From: Amphiura filiformis
Taxonomy: Eukaryota; Echinodermata; Ophiuroidea; Amphilepidida; Amphiuridae
Direction of reading: 5' to 3'
Length of the DNA stretch: 64,000 nucleotides
NCBI RefSeq assembly: GCF_039555335.1
Contig: NC_092628.1
Span: 36,230,965 to 36,294,964 of the forward strand
Shown: positions 10,664-22,465 of the stretch, one piece after another
Numbering within the stretch: the first letter of the stretch is position 1
How the letters are laid out: each line of letters begins with the position of its first letter
Program-made: the position numbers and the translations under genes
The notes under the pieces: model-generated
The model's database searches: none
Seen by the model: only the letters and a program-made list of their open reading frames with translations
What the model was told of the DNA's origin: nothing

Positions 10664-13028
10664 GGATGTGCTCACAGTATGACGTCATAGCGATATTATG
10701 TGGGGAATGTTTGTACTTCTTTTGCTATCACTGGATAAACGAGACCCATAGCTATACATTGGTACCTAATACAATTAAAATTAGGGACAACACCCCCCCC
10801 TCTTCGTATTCCGTGGTACAAAATATGGCTCAGTAGTTCTGTAAAGTGTGCCGAGGCTTGTGGATCAACGTCTAGGCGTTGTGCCTGTGCGTAGCTCACT
10901 ATAAATCACTGCGCTTTTTTCTTTTTCTTTTTTTTTCTCAGTAGTATATAGCGACTGTTCCTTGGAGTCAGGTAACTGAGAAAGCTGGAATTGTTAGAAA
11001 GCCATCACATTCGCTTGTTTGGTAATAATATTGACCAAGACCTGATATCCTTGTGATAAAAGTGAGTGTCCATTGAGCAAGGATAGATAATAAACAATAA
11101 TTTCCACTTTTAGCACATTAATTTCACTCATAACAGATCAAAAGTGGAAACGTCTGTAAGTTTAACCCTAGAACTACTGAGCCATATTTTGTAACACGGA
11201 CAACAAAGGGATGGGGTGTTGCAACCCCCCTAATTTTCAATTACAAACGTCATATGCCGTTATATTTGGTACCAAAGTATAGTTATAGGTCTACTCTCTC
11301 CAGATATATCGCTATGACGTCATAATGTGAGCACACCCATGTAAAATTGGGAAATTTGAGCTATCTACAAAAGTATAGGCAAAATAGATTCGGCCAAAAA
11401 AATCTACGATTTTAATTCTAAAGTGCGATTTTCACCGAAATTTCTCATAAATATAAAAGGAAATGGCTATTTCAACCTAACTAACAAGTAACAAGTCAAT
11501 ATATCTTGGAATAAATTTACAAGAGTGAAATGAAAATCATGATGGGCCTCACCTCCCCCACCCCATGGCCATCTTTGATGGTCGGTCCTACCCCGGGTAA
11601 GGTACTTGGGCAAACATTTTATCACTAAAATGAGCGCAATGGATGGATATACGATTAGCTTAAGTCATTTGGACGTAAATACGCGTATTTTTTTTTAATG
11701 GCGGATGAAAATCTTTGGGGTGGTACAACCCCCTACTTAGGTTTATCACTTTACTTATTGCGTTATAATGATTATTATATGATGTTTCATATTATGGCCG
11801 CCAAGGTCTTCAAGTGCCCAGGTTTAGAGATAGAACTAGTTTTCATTTTACGGGATATACAACATTTTCAATCGTCTTTTGACTACCTTTTTAAATCTTA
11901 ATAGATAAATGGACATCAAATGTGATAGTGTTAGTTAGTATTAACATTTGGTTAATGACGCCATTTTGAATATTTTGGACATGTTCCATTTATAAGTGAT
12001 TATATTGTGACAAGGCGACTTTAGATTTAAAACAAAAATTAAGTCCCAGGAGCTGGAGTGTCTATATGATAATTAGATAAAATCAATATAAAATTTGCAA
12101 TTTTGGCTACCACTTGCTTTTTTTTAGCATAGGGCAGCCATTCTAGATTTAATCAACTAGCTAAATGACTTATACATATAGACACCAATATCGCTATCAT
12201 CAGCCTAAGAATATCTTGCAAGTAATTTTTACTAAAATTCACTATTTTAGCCTCCATTTTGAATTTTGGACCATAGGGCAATTTTTTTTATTTTGTAAAC
12301 TAGCTGAATGACTTTGTCATGTCCCCAAACATATAACTGGACACCAAAATCGCCACCATCTGCCTGAGAATCCCGTTCAAATGATATAGACTAATATTCG
12401 ACATTTTGACCGCCATTTTGAAATTTTGGGCATAGGGCAGCCATTTTGGATTTTTATAAACAATATAAGTGAATGGTTTATGTTCTCAAACATATACCTA
12501 CACTCAAATCACGACCATCGGCCCGAGAGCGCCGTTCAAATAAGTTAGAATAATTTTCGGCATTTTGGCGGCCATTTTGAATTTGTTTTGTATGAGGCAG
12601 CCATTTTGAATTTTGATAAACTATGTAAATAACTGTTTCATGTCCACATACATATTCATAGACACTCAAATCACCACCATCGGCATAAAAAAGCCGTTCA
12701 AATAAGTTTGGCTAAAATTCACCATTTTGGCCGCCATTTTGAATTTTGGAGCATAAGGAAGCCATTTTGGATTTCGTAAACTATCTAAATGACTTTCTCA
12801 TGTCCATAAACATATATTTAGACACCAAAATCACCACCATTGGCCTTAGAATACATTTTTAGTAATTTTGACCCCCATTGTAGGGCACCCCCGGAAAAAG
12901 CACTTTGGGCACATTTTTAATTAAAGTGGACTACGGGAGCGTGTTCTACGCAAAATTTCAGTCTAGAAACCGTATCAAACATAAAGTGAACACTATTTCC
13001 CATCCGCGCGTGAATGAGAGCCCGACTA

Positions 13029-15474
13029 AAAGGAGGACAGTCTTCACTCTGGTTCAAAAGACTTTACCCACTTCGTGCAGCGCCATCCAATTGTGTCCGC
13101 CATATCTCGAAAAAGCTAATATAATGGGCTTCATCTTAATTTTTAGACCCTTGATTCTTGTTTCGTTTGGAAAAGGGCATAGGGATAATTCGTGTTTACT
13201 GGATTTTCCCTGTTTTCTCCCCCCAAAATAAAGTATATCATTACTTTACTTTAGTGCTAATATCGTTTACGGTAGTGAATATTATTTAAAATTTTGAAGC
13301 CAATTTCTTTCAGGTAATCCCTGTGTTAATTGGCCTTGGATCAATTTATGGTGGAAAGTGCAGAAATCAAAGTATCGGCAGTGAAATTGCGTGTTACAAA
13401 AACGTCAATTTCTTCAAAACTGCGAATCTCACCTAAAAGATATAGCTGGGCAAAGGTTTCTCCAACATAAATATTATCCTGGAAACGTTTGATATGACTG
13501 TAACCGTTAGTTGCCAGATTTGTTAGTCATGACTGTAATAATCGAAAATGTGCTAAGATACGGTATAGACGAATCCAACGAGCTAAGTCATGGTCAGGAT
13601 TTGGTCGGACATCTTTGGGTAGCCGCTAGCACCAACCTGGTGTTTTGAGCGTCCAATTGTGCAAATAAAAGCCGCCTAACACCAAGAGAAGATGCAAGGA
13701 TGAGGAGGGTTAATAGAATAATATATATAATAGAGATAATTCCGCAGGTAATCCCATCGCATCTATTCATACATAGTCCTTTTGTTCGCAAGTACATCAA
13801 TGCATAGATACCGCGTGTAGTTAATCCGATTATTATGTATTAAGGTGTAAAACGGGTGATGGAATGCAGTTTAAAATTTCCGCCAAGGCCGAATCATTTC
13901 ACATTTTGAGTGCATTGTAGCCGACGGCTACCCAACTAAAGGCTGCTAGTCAGGTGTAGGAATGCGTGAATTTAGATTCGTCTATACATCATCGAAATTT
14001 TAATGTCATTTTCAAAATTTAAATTCAAGGCAGGATAAAGTGTACTTTTATTCTACTTGTCTGAAATTTATTATCAAGTCTGTAGCTTGCTTTTCAGATA
14101 GAAAACTCGAGTGTTTCTTAGAAAAGTTGATGATACATTTTGCGTGATTTCTTCGCTAAGTGAACGATTTTACGAGCTCATAAATTGCAAGGTCTCACGC
14201 TTTATAACAAAATGCGCTGCTCACTAGCGTATTGCCTGAGCAAGGATTATTAAATCAGGATGTGACAATTGCTCATTAGCATGTGCCCAAGTTTTTATAT
14301 AAATAGCGTATTGTTATTAAAATGATGGGCCTCAAGGAAGAACAGATGATTAATTGTGTTTTCAACTGATTGAGTATCCCAGGTTAAAGAAGAAATAAAA
14401 CAAACAAAGAAACAGACTTTTTGGTTCATTGGTGCTTTACTCTAACACCGTAGTCAATATTGTGTGATTTTCTTTACCTACTTATAAAATCAATAATTTC
14501 ATGCCGGTAGCCAAATACCATTATATCTGATTAGTGAATATTGATATTCTTTTTCAAACGAGGACATGAATGCAAACACACAGACAAATACGGCGCCATA
14601 ATGCAAGATCGCGTGAGGTGTCACATGTTTTGTGACTTCAAATACTCAATTGCATTTCATATCTTATACCTGTCATGCATTTCCTTCGTATTGTAGTCCT
14701 AATTTCGACATTACTTCAGCAAAAAGACATTCCCTTATCAAATTAGATCAAATTTATTGGAAAAACAATCACTGCTGCCTGACGGGATCATAGTAGTTAA
14801 CCCCATTTCTGCCCGTCGTGACCGCTATAGCTTTAGTATCCTCCGGAGTACTACATGTATTATCCTTCGCCTTCGCTACACACCGGTGCTGCGCGACGAG
14901 CTAGTTGCCGTGAAAAAGGAGAACTTAGTAATTTCTCACGTTTTGACCGTGACAGAGTCGAGCATCGTGGTATACTACAAGGTGTCCCATAAAAAGGTTA
15001 CATGTAGAAAATGAACCGCATTTTGTGATGGTACATTTTTTCAGATAACATATTTCATTCAATTAGTAGGTTTTTAGCGGGTTCGCCGTCGGACAAGTTT
15101 AGAACTGTCAAGCTTTCGTCAGGAGTAGCTCTGACTTCTTCAGGACAAAGTACCTAAGAATGAGACATGTAGACCGCCCCTTGTCTACTGATGACTCTGA
15201 AAAGAGCCGTTTGCTGAAGACTGCCCCTTGTCAACAGAAACTAGCAGATCTCGCCTATCTGCTGATTTTGTAAGTTTTGGTGGCTCTGACAGTTTGCTAA
15301 GTTCCAATTCCGTATCTTAAAAGCAACTTAACTTATGAGCGCAAGATGACAGGGGTGTCAAGAGTGGCTAATCATCAAAATATCGCACAACAAAAGTTGA
15401 ACACACGCACACCTTTGTTTTCAGATTTTTTCTTTATTACCTTTTGTATTTCTCTTACTTTTCATTGTTGAACT
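13029..15474. other. No recognised gene
   Basis: Open frames here are short. A slightly richer-GC patch at about 14770-14990 contains an 85-codon frame (14757-15014) with no recognisable domain or flanking splice signals that I trust. The segment near 14253-14335 matches 6375-6455. Nothing else stands out. Confidence 0.4.
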
Positions 15475-15769
15475 CAGTGGCGTAGCCAGTGGGGGCCAGG
15501 GGGTGGTGCCCCCCCTCGTCATGGCCGTCGGTTCATGTAAGGCCGTCGGTAGACGGAAGGCGTTGGTTGAAAAATTGTGAATTATACATAAAATTTTTGT
15601 TTTTTGTTGGTATCGCCTTTTTGTTTTTGTTTTTTTTTGCTCTTCACTTTTTCAAACCATGCAAAAAAATTTGTGTCAACAAATCACAACTTCCGTCGGC
15701 AAAAAATATTTCCGTCGGTAAATTTACAAGTTGTGCCCCCTCGGTTCCAAAATCCTGGCTACGCCACTG
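15475..15769. mobile_element. MITE with CAGTGGCGTAGCCAG termini (hAT-like)
   Basis: CAGTGGCGTAGCCAG starts at 15475 and its reverse complement ends at 15769. Next to the ends are C/G-rich 'GTGCCCCC' blocks. The flanking octamers GTTGAACT (15467-15474) and GTTGCACA (15770-15777) agree at 6 of 8 positions, consistent with a decayed 8-bp hAT target duplication. Two overlapping open frames inside it are not genes. Confidence 0.7.
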
Positions 15770-16476
15770 GTTGCACAAAAGAAACATATTGACAAATTAA
15801 ATATTGTACACTGAAAATAAATCAGTTAGAGCTTCTTGACTCTTGGTGGTAACAAATAAAGGAAGAGAAGAACACGTTTTTGTTGAAAGCAGTTCTGCAC
15901 GCTGTATCTCATGTCATCAACATAGTGAAATGAATAACAATCTTTTGCATTTAGGCCTTGTTTGGTTTTTGTTGGCTTGAAATCGCTGCTGTTTGTTTTT
16001 ATATTTCTGACTGAACTCTTGAAATAAAACTGAACAAGGTTTATTCTTTGTTTATCAGAAATACTGCATCTGCCATGCTATGGCTGCATGGGCCTACTCA
16101 AGGGCCCCGCCAAATGCACAGTGGCTGTGACGGTATAATGAACCTCGTGTTGCATTTGTCACGTAAAGAGCTTGCTCAGGAATGCGTGGAATGCGGACTA
16201 AGTACGTAGGTTGTGAACTTGACATTCACAGGGGTACTAATAGAAGGTACATAAATTATATGTCATGAAAAGGATATTTATATTATTTTGTTAACATTAA
16301 CTTAGATTATTTCCAAAAAATCTATATGTAACCTTTTTTTTTTTTTTTTGTATGATATCATAGTGGTGGTGCTTATATACACTGGGTGTGCATTGATATA
16401 ATGTTTATGTATTCCGATATATTTATGTGTGTATATTACCAATAGATTAATAATAATCTATGTTGTTTCTTTACAG
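15770..16476. other. No gene seen; upstream flank or intron of the putative sialyltransferase
   Basis: AT-rich sequence with a poly-T run at about 16332-16349. It ends in a pyrimidine-rich tract and AG (16475-16476) that acts as a good splice acceptor for the putative exon that follows. The exon carrying the start codon should lie upstream, but I could not identify it. Confidence 0.4.
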
Positions 16477-16586
16477 CCAAGAACTAAGCGTGGACGTCTC
16501 AAACGGTACATCAAGTTGTTGACGATTGTTTTAGGTTCATTTTATCTCGGACGCCTCTCAGGATTTCATCTGGGAACTACCACAAG
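16477..16586 (+). CDS. Putative cytoplasmic-tail and transmembrane exon of the sialyltransferase gene
   Basis: An acceptor (TTTCTTTACAG) precedes 16477 and a donor (AAG|GTACGG) follows 16586. The 36 codons encode a basic stretch (KRGRLKRYIK) and then a hydrophobic segment (LLTIVLGSFYLGRLSGFHLG). This is the topology expected at the N-terminus of a type II Golgi glycosyltransferase. The exon ends with two bases of a codon, and the next secure exon (23989) begins with exactly one base, so splicing the two keeps the reading frame. It has no start codon, so a short upstream exon is needed. Linking it to the sialyltransferase is inference from strand, phase, topology and order. The hydrophobic segment contains an Arg, which weakens the transmembrane call. 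A hairpin follows 13 bases after the donor. Confidence 0.5.
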
Positions 16587-16598
16587 GTACGGTGGCTA

Positions 16599-16647
16599 TG
16601 GTATACCAGAGAAGATGAGTTTCTTCTCATCTTCTCTGGGTATACCA
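16599..16647. repeat. Hairpin just after the putative donor site
   Basis: The left arm 16599-16619 (tggtataccagagaagatga...) pairs with 16626-16647, with one bulged base and a 6-base loop. It lies 13 bases into the putative intron. Confidence 0.7.
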
Positions 16648-17607
16648 AGGAGTTTCAAATAAACGCGTTTGCAATTTTGCATAGAACGTAAATTATACCA
16701 GAGTTATCTTTTGGCGATAGTGTTCAATCAATCTTTATTAAGCAAGAGGCAAATGAATGTCAAAACGCTGAAAGCTTGAGATGAGGTTGACCAGATGAGC
16801 CCCATGTCGGTTCATGACGGGCATTCCAGATAGTAGGCCTATAACTGGAGAGGATAGCAAGTTTGCTTAGGTCCTTTTTGATTGACCTGGGTTGTTTGGC
16901 TTTGACAAAGGAGAAGATATTGGAAATCCTTTTGGTGGTATCGGGTGTAACCAAACCACGTGACCCGATTTCTATGCAGGTGAGATTGCAAGTGAAGCCA
17001 TTCTCGTAAATGTCTGACATGACTTCGATATATTTTTGAGTTTTGCGTCATGACCGTTCATGAGCCTTATTAATATTTTGTCCCGAGTATTTTGTTCAAA
17101 CGGAACTGTCAACTCAACCAAGTGGACATACTTCTTTTCAGTGTTAATTAAAAAAATATGATATCGTCAGGAAGAGTGCCACCGGTGATGGTAAAACCAG
17201 GCAGTGGGAAAAGATCTGGATAGTTGTTGTATTGGCGTTTTTAAGATGTTGTATAAGATCAACTGGTTCAAGAATGAATTAAAATATGGTGTAAGATAAA
17301 TACCAAAGTAAACATCTACCAAAAAGTAATTACCCCCTTAATGAATGGCCATTATTCCAAAATGGTCGATCGTATGTCTAATTGGGATATGCAGTCGAAG
17401 CATAACTTAATACTGCGTATGACACCTCATTTGTTGCAAATCAAGGGCCAGCTTCAGCAGGGAGGTTAACATATGGTTAATCGCTTTCTGTGTGCTTCTT
17501 CGTCAGACATCTACAGAAGCTTCTAAATGATTTTTTGTCTCTGCTGTTAAATGCCCAGTTATGCCATGTCGTAAAAACACTTGATGTCGCAGAAAATAAC
17601 CCAACGA

Positions 17608-18817
17608 CACTCTCAGAAAAAAAGGTGCTACTTAGAACCTTTTTTTGTCCTCTATGTAGAACCCTAAGCAGTAATAAGGTTCTAAAAAGAACCTTAAAAG
17701 GTTCTATAAAGAACCTTAAAGATTTAAGTAGGCCTGGGGACATTCTAATTCATTCATTCAGGGACTCATCACAAAGTTAAGAAAAGTAAAACGTGGTACG
17801 AAAGGCAAAATCAAGTTGCTCTGATTGAGGTTAAAATAGACTTGTTGCAGAGAGATATGCAAAATAATCTTAATTCTAAAATTTGAGCCAAATCGGACAA
17901 ACGGTTTTTGAGGTATTGCTGTTGAAAGATTCTTTGGATTCTAGTGTTTTTGCCAATATGTTGATGAAGTTAATGAGGACAATTGGCAAAATGTGCTCAT
18001 TAATATTAATTTTTTCCAATATTTTCCCAATATTTAATGAATAAACCTTCATACTATTTTTACCTTTACGAATTTTTACCTGAAACTTTGCCAATGTGTT
18101 TCTATGGTCTAAAACATTAATATGTGATTTTCCCGCCCATCTAATTTGCATATTTGCATAATTAATTAGCCTTAAGTATAATGCTAATTAATTATGCAAA
18201 TATGCAAATTAGATGGGCGGGAAAATCACATGTTAATGTTTTAGGCCATAAAAACACATTGGCAAAGTTTCATGTCCAAATTATATAAAATAAAAGTAGT
18301 ATGAAGGTTTATTCATAAGATATTGGTATAATATTGGTAAACATGAATATTCATGAGCACATTTTGCCAATTTTCCTCATTAACTTCATCAATATATTGG
18401 CAAAAACAATAGAATACAAAGAAACTAAAACATGTGTATCTTGACAACCGTATGTCCGATTTCCTTCAAACAAAAACTATTTTGCTCAGTGTATTTAGCT
18501 TAACTTATTCAATCTATTCAAATGGTTCTAAATTCAGTTTCTGTTTTCCAGAAACATCGTTTCGAACCCCCTTAACCCATTTTGGTACTTTTTATTAAAA
18601 ACCTTTTTTTCTGTTCTACTAAGAACCCTTTGAGGTTCTTTCTTTAAGATTCCTTAAAGGTTCTTCAAGCAAGTTCTACAAAGACCCTTTTTCTTGGCTA
18701 CAGAACCTTTTTTGGTTCTACAAAGAACCCCATTGGGTTTCAGTTGGGTTCTTTGTAGGACCAAAAAGGTTGTGGAAGCAAGAAAAGGTTCTTTGTAGAA
18801 CCTTTTTTCTGAGAGTG
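17608..18817. mobile_element. AGAACC-type TIR element with a palindromic core
   Basis: CACTCTCAGAAAAAA begins at 17608 and its reverse complement ends at 18817. Just inside both ends are many short inverted GGTTCT/AGAACC motifs. The core (about 17880-18170 versus 18180-18480) forms a second long inverted repeat centred on ATTAATTATGCAAATATGC. No transposase is present. Related AGAACC-rich ends occur at 49247-49520 and 50830-51010. The small frames within (e.g. 17477-17780) are element sequence, not genes. Confidence 0.75.
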
Positions 18818-18969
18818 GAGAGCTGAACATTTTCCTTCAATGGATACTGAATACAGGATTTTGCTGCAACTTTCAAATATTGGGTTGCGTTCTTGTAGTT
18901 GGAACATTGTTTGGGATCCCCAGACTTGAATAACATCACAAACGCTTGTTTGCCCAGTCATCTGGTCAT

Positions 18970-19430
18970 TCACAATTTGTTTTTTATTAATTCATAAGGT
19001 ACTCCGTCAAGACCTTTTGATTTCCCAGTCTGGAGTTTGCTGACTGCATGTTCAACTTCAGATATGAGGGCTTTAACCGGTGTTTTTGGCATGGGATGTG
19101 GTACTTCTCCATCTGGGTTTTCAAACAGTTTTCCGCCATATTCATTCCATATGTTCATGATATCTTCCAACTGCTTGCTGTGTTGGAGTGGACTTGGCTT
19201 TTACTGATCTAATCTGTTCAAACATTGCCTTCTGATTCCTGTTGCATCAAAGTCTCTGATCAGCTTACATTGTTCTTCAAGCCACGTTGTCTTGTCTCTT
19301 CTGATCCTCCTTTGGATCTCAGCACGCAATCGATGTTTCAGGGTTAGCATGTTTCTTTGTTTGCGCAACCTGCTGTTTACATTATTTTCTATAAAACTTT
19401 TCAAACTGACTCATTCTGATAAAACCCGAA
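18970..19430 (-). pseudogene. Non-LTR retrotransposon fragment: linker before the reverse transcriptase
   Basis: Two minus-strand open pieces in the same frame (19404-19201 and 19170-18970), separated by a stop, encode a basic segment (RLRAEIQRRIRRDKTTWLEEQ) and an ISEVEHAVSKLQTGKSKGLDG block. The latter is the usual entry to the RT domain in Jockey/RTE-like proteins (consensus around 'L..GKS.G.D.IP.EL'). The RT core is missing downstream; the AGAACC element lies about 150 bases beyond. It is a dead remnant within the presumed sialyltransferase intron, in antisense orientation. Confidence 0.65.
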
Positions 19431-20115
19431 GCATGATAATCTCCCCGATCGCGCGCATTAAAAATTACCTCTTCAGCATCATGTACAGCGCGAAGTTCCA
19501 ATGTGTAACAGGCATCATAACCACGAGGAACTTACGACAGTCAATTATGGATGAGAGAGGTACTTTTGCCAAGGATACTCAATGTGCAATCAAGCGTGTG
19601 GTCATATGTCTTGTGTAAAAGACTGACTTGTAGAAGAGGTGATGCATATATCACAAGACCAAGTTTAAATTTGATCAGTGGTTGTGTTTAAGCTGGAGAG
19701 TGGATTATTTGAAATGTAGGCAAAATATGCAAATGAGCTCATTAATATTCATAAATATGCAAATAAAATGACACAAAACTATTCAGCACATCAAGCAGCC
19801 ATATCCTATCACCGTATCAAGTTTGAAGTTGTTCGGTGATTGCTTTTAAGCTGCAGAGTGGATTAATGACAATGTAGGCCAAATATAAATAGTAAGTCCA
19901 GATAAAAATATTTACTTCAATTTGTCCTGTAATTTGTTTTCTTCGTAAACGAGCTGACCTCAAAAGACTGATGCAACATTTTTCATGACATTCCAGGTGA
20001 AGCCGAATTCGGTGATACTACCATTCCTATAGTGAATGTTCCCCAACCAACTTGAACTGGTTATTCTCTGCAACTAATCTCAGGAAACCCTTGATCGCAC
20101 AGTATTGGAGAACAC
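19431..20115. other. No gene seen
   Basis: AT-rich intronic sequence. Near 19720-19900 a phrase resembling 'GCTGGAGAGTGGATTA..GTAGGCAAAATATG' occurs twice (about 19692 and 19850), suggesting a short degenerate direct repeat. Nothing else recognisable. Confidence 0.35.
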
Positions 20116-20252
20116 GGGACTCGGACTCGAGTCCGGACTCGGGTCCTTTTTTTAAGGACTCGGACTCGGACTTGGACTAGGAAGCTAAGGACTCGGACTC
20201 GGACCGCAAGGACTCGGGGACTCGGCTTCGAGTCCTGCTCGAGTCCGGCAAA
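20116..20252. repeat. GGACTC-rich simple repeat
   Basis: About 20 copies of GGACTC/GGACTCG variants, with inverted GAGTCC copies, are packed into 137 bases. The composition differs sharply from the AT-rich flanks. No coding role is apparent. Confidence 0.8.
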
Positions 20253-21033
20253 ATAGGGTCTTTTTAGGTCTTCTATTTTCGTTCCGTTGTAAACTTCTTC
20301 TTATGCTTGATCAATGATCACATCACATGGTCAATTTAAGTCAGTTTGCATGCAAATAAATTCAGTTTGTAAATAAAAGTATCGGCGAAACTGGTAAAAT
20401 TGCATCATAGTTTGCTTATTCTCGTCGAAAAAAGCCGCTGTTTTTCATCCTTTTCTTCTTTTGTATTCTTGTATTTTAATTTGATCAAACAGCTACAAAA
20501 TAGCAGATGGTGACAATGCATTCAGGAAGGCAAGTTCTGGGTCATCTATGACTCTTGTTGAATCGGAAGGCTCACAACTGACAAATCTCGATCAAGATCA
20601 GCAAGATTTGACATGGTTTGATCGTATAGCTGCACAACAATTAAGGTAGGTCACAAGCAAATTCTTGTGTAACTATTTATAATTATACATATTTATTGAT
20701 TAAATTTCCCCGATGAAGTAGCCAGTGGCAAGTGAGGGAAAACGTGCCCTGGCGCCGTCTTAGTGGCGCCGATTGACTAATTTAGCACCCCTATAGATCG
20801 ATTCTGCTCATCCCCCTCCAAGCGGCGAAAGTTAATACGTTGGCGCAAATAGGAAATCCGGAACGTCATGAACGTTTTCACTAGTTCGACTAGCGTCTTC
20901 AGCAGATGGTGATGCTGTGATGATATCTTGCCTATAATCGGGACATTCCTCACCGATGACGTCATGTAATTGACAGTATGATGCACCCTGGACATCAGCA
21001 AGTTATCCCCAAAAGTTATCCCAAACGTCATCA
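20253..21033. other. No gene seen between the GGACTC repeat and the minisatellite
   Basis: Short open frames only (e.g. minus 20777-21031) with no domain. The boundary with the minisatellite is abrupt at about 21034. Confidence 0.35.
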
Positions 21034-22465
21034 GTACATTGTGTTAACCTGGACAGGAACCGTGTATATTGTGTTAACCTGGACAGGAGCCGTGTACATT
21101 GTGTTAACCTGGATATGAGCCGTGTACATTGTGTTAACCTGGACAGGAGCCGTGTACATTGTGTTAACCTGGACAGGAGCCGTGTACATTGTGTTAACCT
21201 GGACAGGAACCGTGTACATTGTGTTAACCTGGACAGGAGCCGTGTACATTGTGTTAACCTGGATATGAGCCGTGTACATTGTGTTAACCTGGACAGGAGC
21301 CGTGTACATTGTGTTAACCTGGACAGGAGCCGTGTATATTGTGTTAACCTGTACAGGAGCCGTGTACTAGTACATTGTGTTAACCTGTACAGGAGCCGTG
21401 TACATTGTGTTAACCTGTACAGGAGCCGTGTACATTGGGTTAACCTGGACAGGAGCCGTGTACATTGTGTTAACCTGGACAGGAGCCGTGTACATTGTGT
21501 TAACCTGGACGGGAGCCGTGTACATTGTGTTAACCTGGACAGGAGCCGTGTACATTGTGTTAACCTGGACAGGAGCCGTGTACATTGTGTTAACCTGGAC
21601 AGGAACCGTGTACATTGTGTTAACCTGGACAGGAGCCGTGTACATTGTGTTAACCTGGACAGGAGCCGTGTACATTGTGTTAACCTGGACAGGAGCCGTA
21701 TACATTGTGTTAACCTGGACAGGAGCCGTGTACATTGTGTTAACCTGGATATGAGCCGTGTACATTGTTAACCTGTACAGGAGCCGTGTACTAGTACATT
21801 GTGTTAACCTGTACAGGAGCCGTGTACATTGTGTTAACCTGTACAGGAGCCGTGTACATTGGGTTAACCTGGACAGGAGCCGTGTACATTGTGTTAACCT
21901 GGACAGGAGCCGTGTACATTATGTTAACCTGGACGGGAGCCGTGTACATTGTGTTAACCTGGACAGGAGCCGTGTACATTGTGTTAACCTGGACAGGAGC
22001 CGTGTACATTGTGTTAACCTGGACAGGAACCGTGTACATTGTGTTAACCTGGACAGGAGCCGTGTACATTGTGTTAACCTGGACAGGAGCCGTGTACATT
22101 GTGTTAACCTGGACAGGAGCCGTGTACATTGTGTTAACCTGGACAGGAGCCGTGTACATTGTGTTAACCTGGATATGAGCCGTGTACATTGTGTTAACCT
22201 GGACAGGAGCCGTGTACATTGTGTTAACCTGGACAGGAGCCGTGTAATTGTGTTAACCTGGACAGGAGCCGTGTATATTGTGTTAACCTGGACAGGAGCC
22301 GTGTACATTGTGTTAACCTGGACAAGAGCCGTGTATATTGTGTTAACCTGGACAGGAGCCGTGTACATTGTGTTAACCTGGACAGGAGCCGTGTACATTG
22401 TGTTAACCATATTACCAGCACAGAATTCCCTGGACATGAGCCGTGTGCATTGTGTTAACCATATT
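21034..22465. repeat. 30-bp minisatellite, about 47 units, with 424-bp higher-order period
   Basis: The unit is TGTGTTAACCTGGACAGGAG plus CCGTGTACAT. Variants include GGATATGAG (four or more times), GTACAGG, AGGAACC, and ACGGGAG in place of ACAGGAG. A distinctive unit with an extra CTAGTA starts at 21361 and again at 21785, exactly 424 bases apart. The variant order between these marks is repeated, so a 14-unit block was duplicated. As 30 is divisible by 3, several frames on both strands stay open. The resulting frames of up to 248 codons, with decapeptide repeats such as SRVHCVNLDR, are artefacts of this arithmetic. It lies in the presumed large intron. Confidence 0.95.

Larger units (their letters stand above)
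8184..13028. mobile_element. 4.8-kb inverted-repeat (foldback-like) element
   Basis: The sequence starting TAGTCGGGCTCTC at 8184 is mirrored at 13028. The arms then pair inward to about 10840 and 11165, leaving a spacer of about 330 bases. The left arm is longer because it holds two insertions (9759-10326 and 10415-10663) absent from the right arm. The outer part of each arm contains about five degenerate units of roughly 160 bp. Each unit has a GGCCGATGGTGGTGATT-like start and AAAATGGCTGCC / AAAATGGCGGCC blocks. No transposase is seen. It is either a foldback-type element or an inverted duplication. Confidence 0.75.

Noticed and set aside
14757-15014. Possible upstream exon of the sialyltransferase gene
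   Set aside because: The 85-codon frame has no signal-anchor pattern and no trusted splice donor linking it to 16477.
15489-15800. 103-codon hydrophobic open frame
   Set aside because: It lies within the CAGTGGCGTAGCC MITE and runs through its terminal repeats.
21034-22465. CRISPR-like regular repeat spacing
   Set aside because: The units are contiguous with no unique spacers, and the genome is animal.
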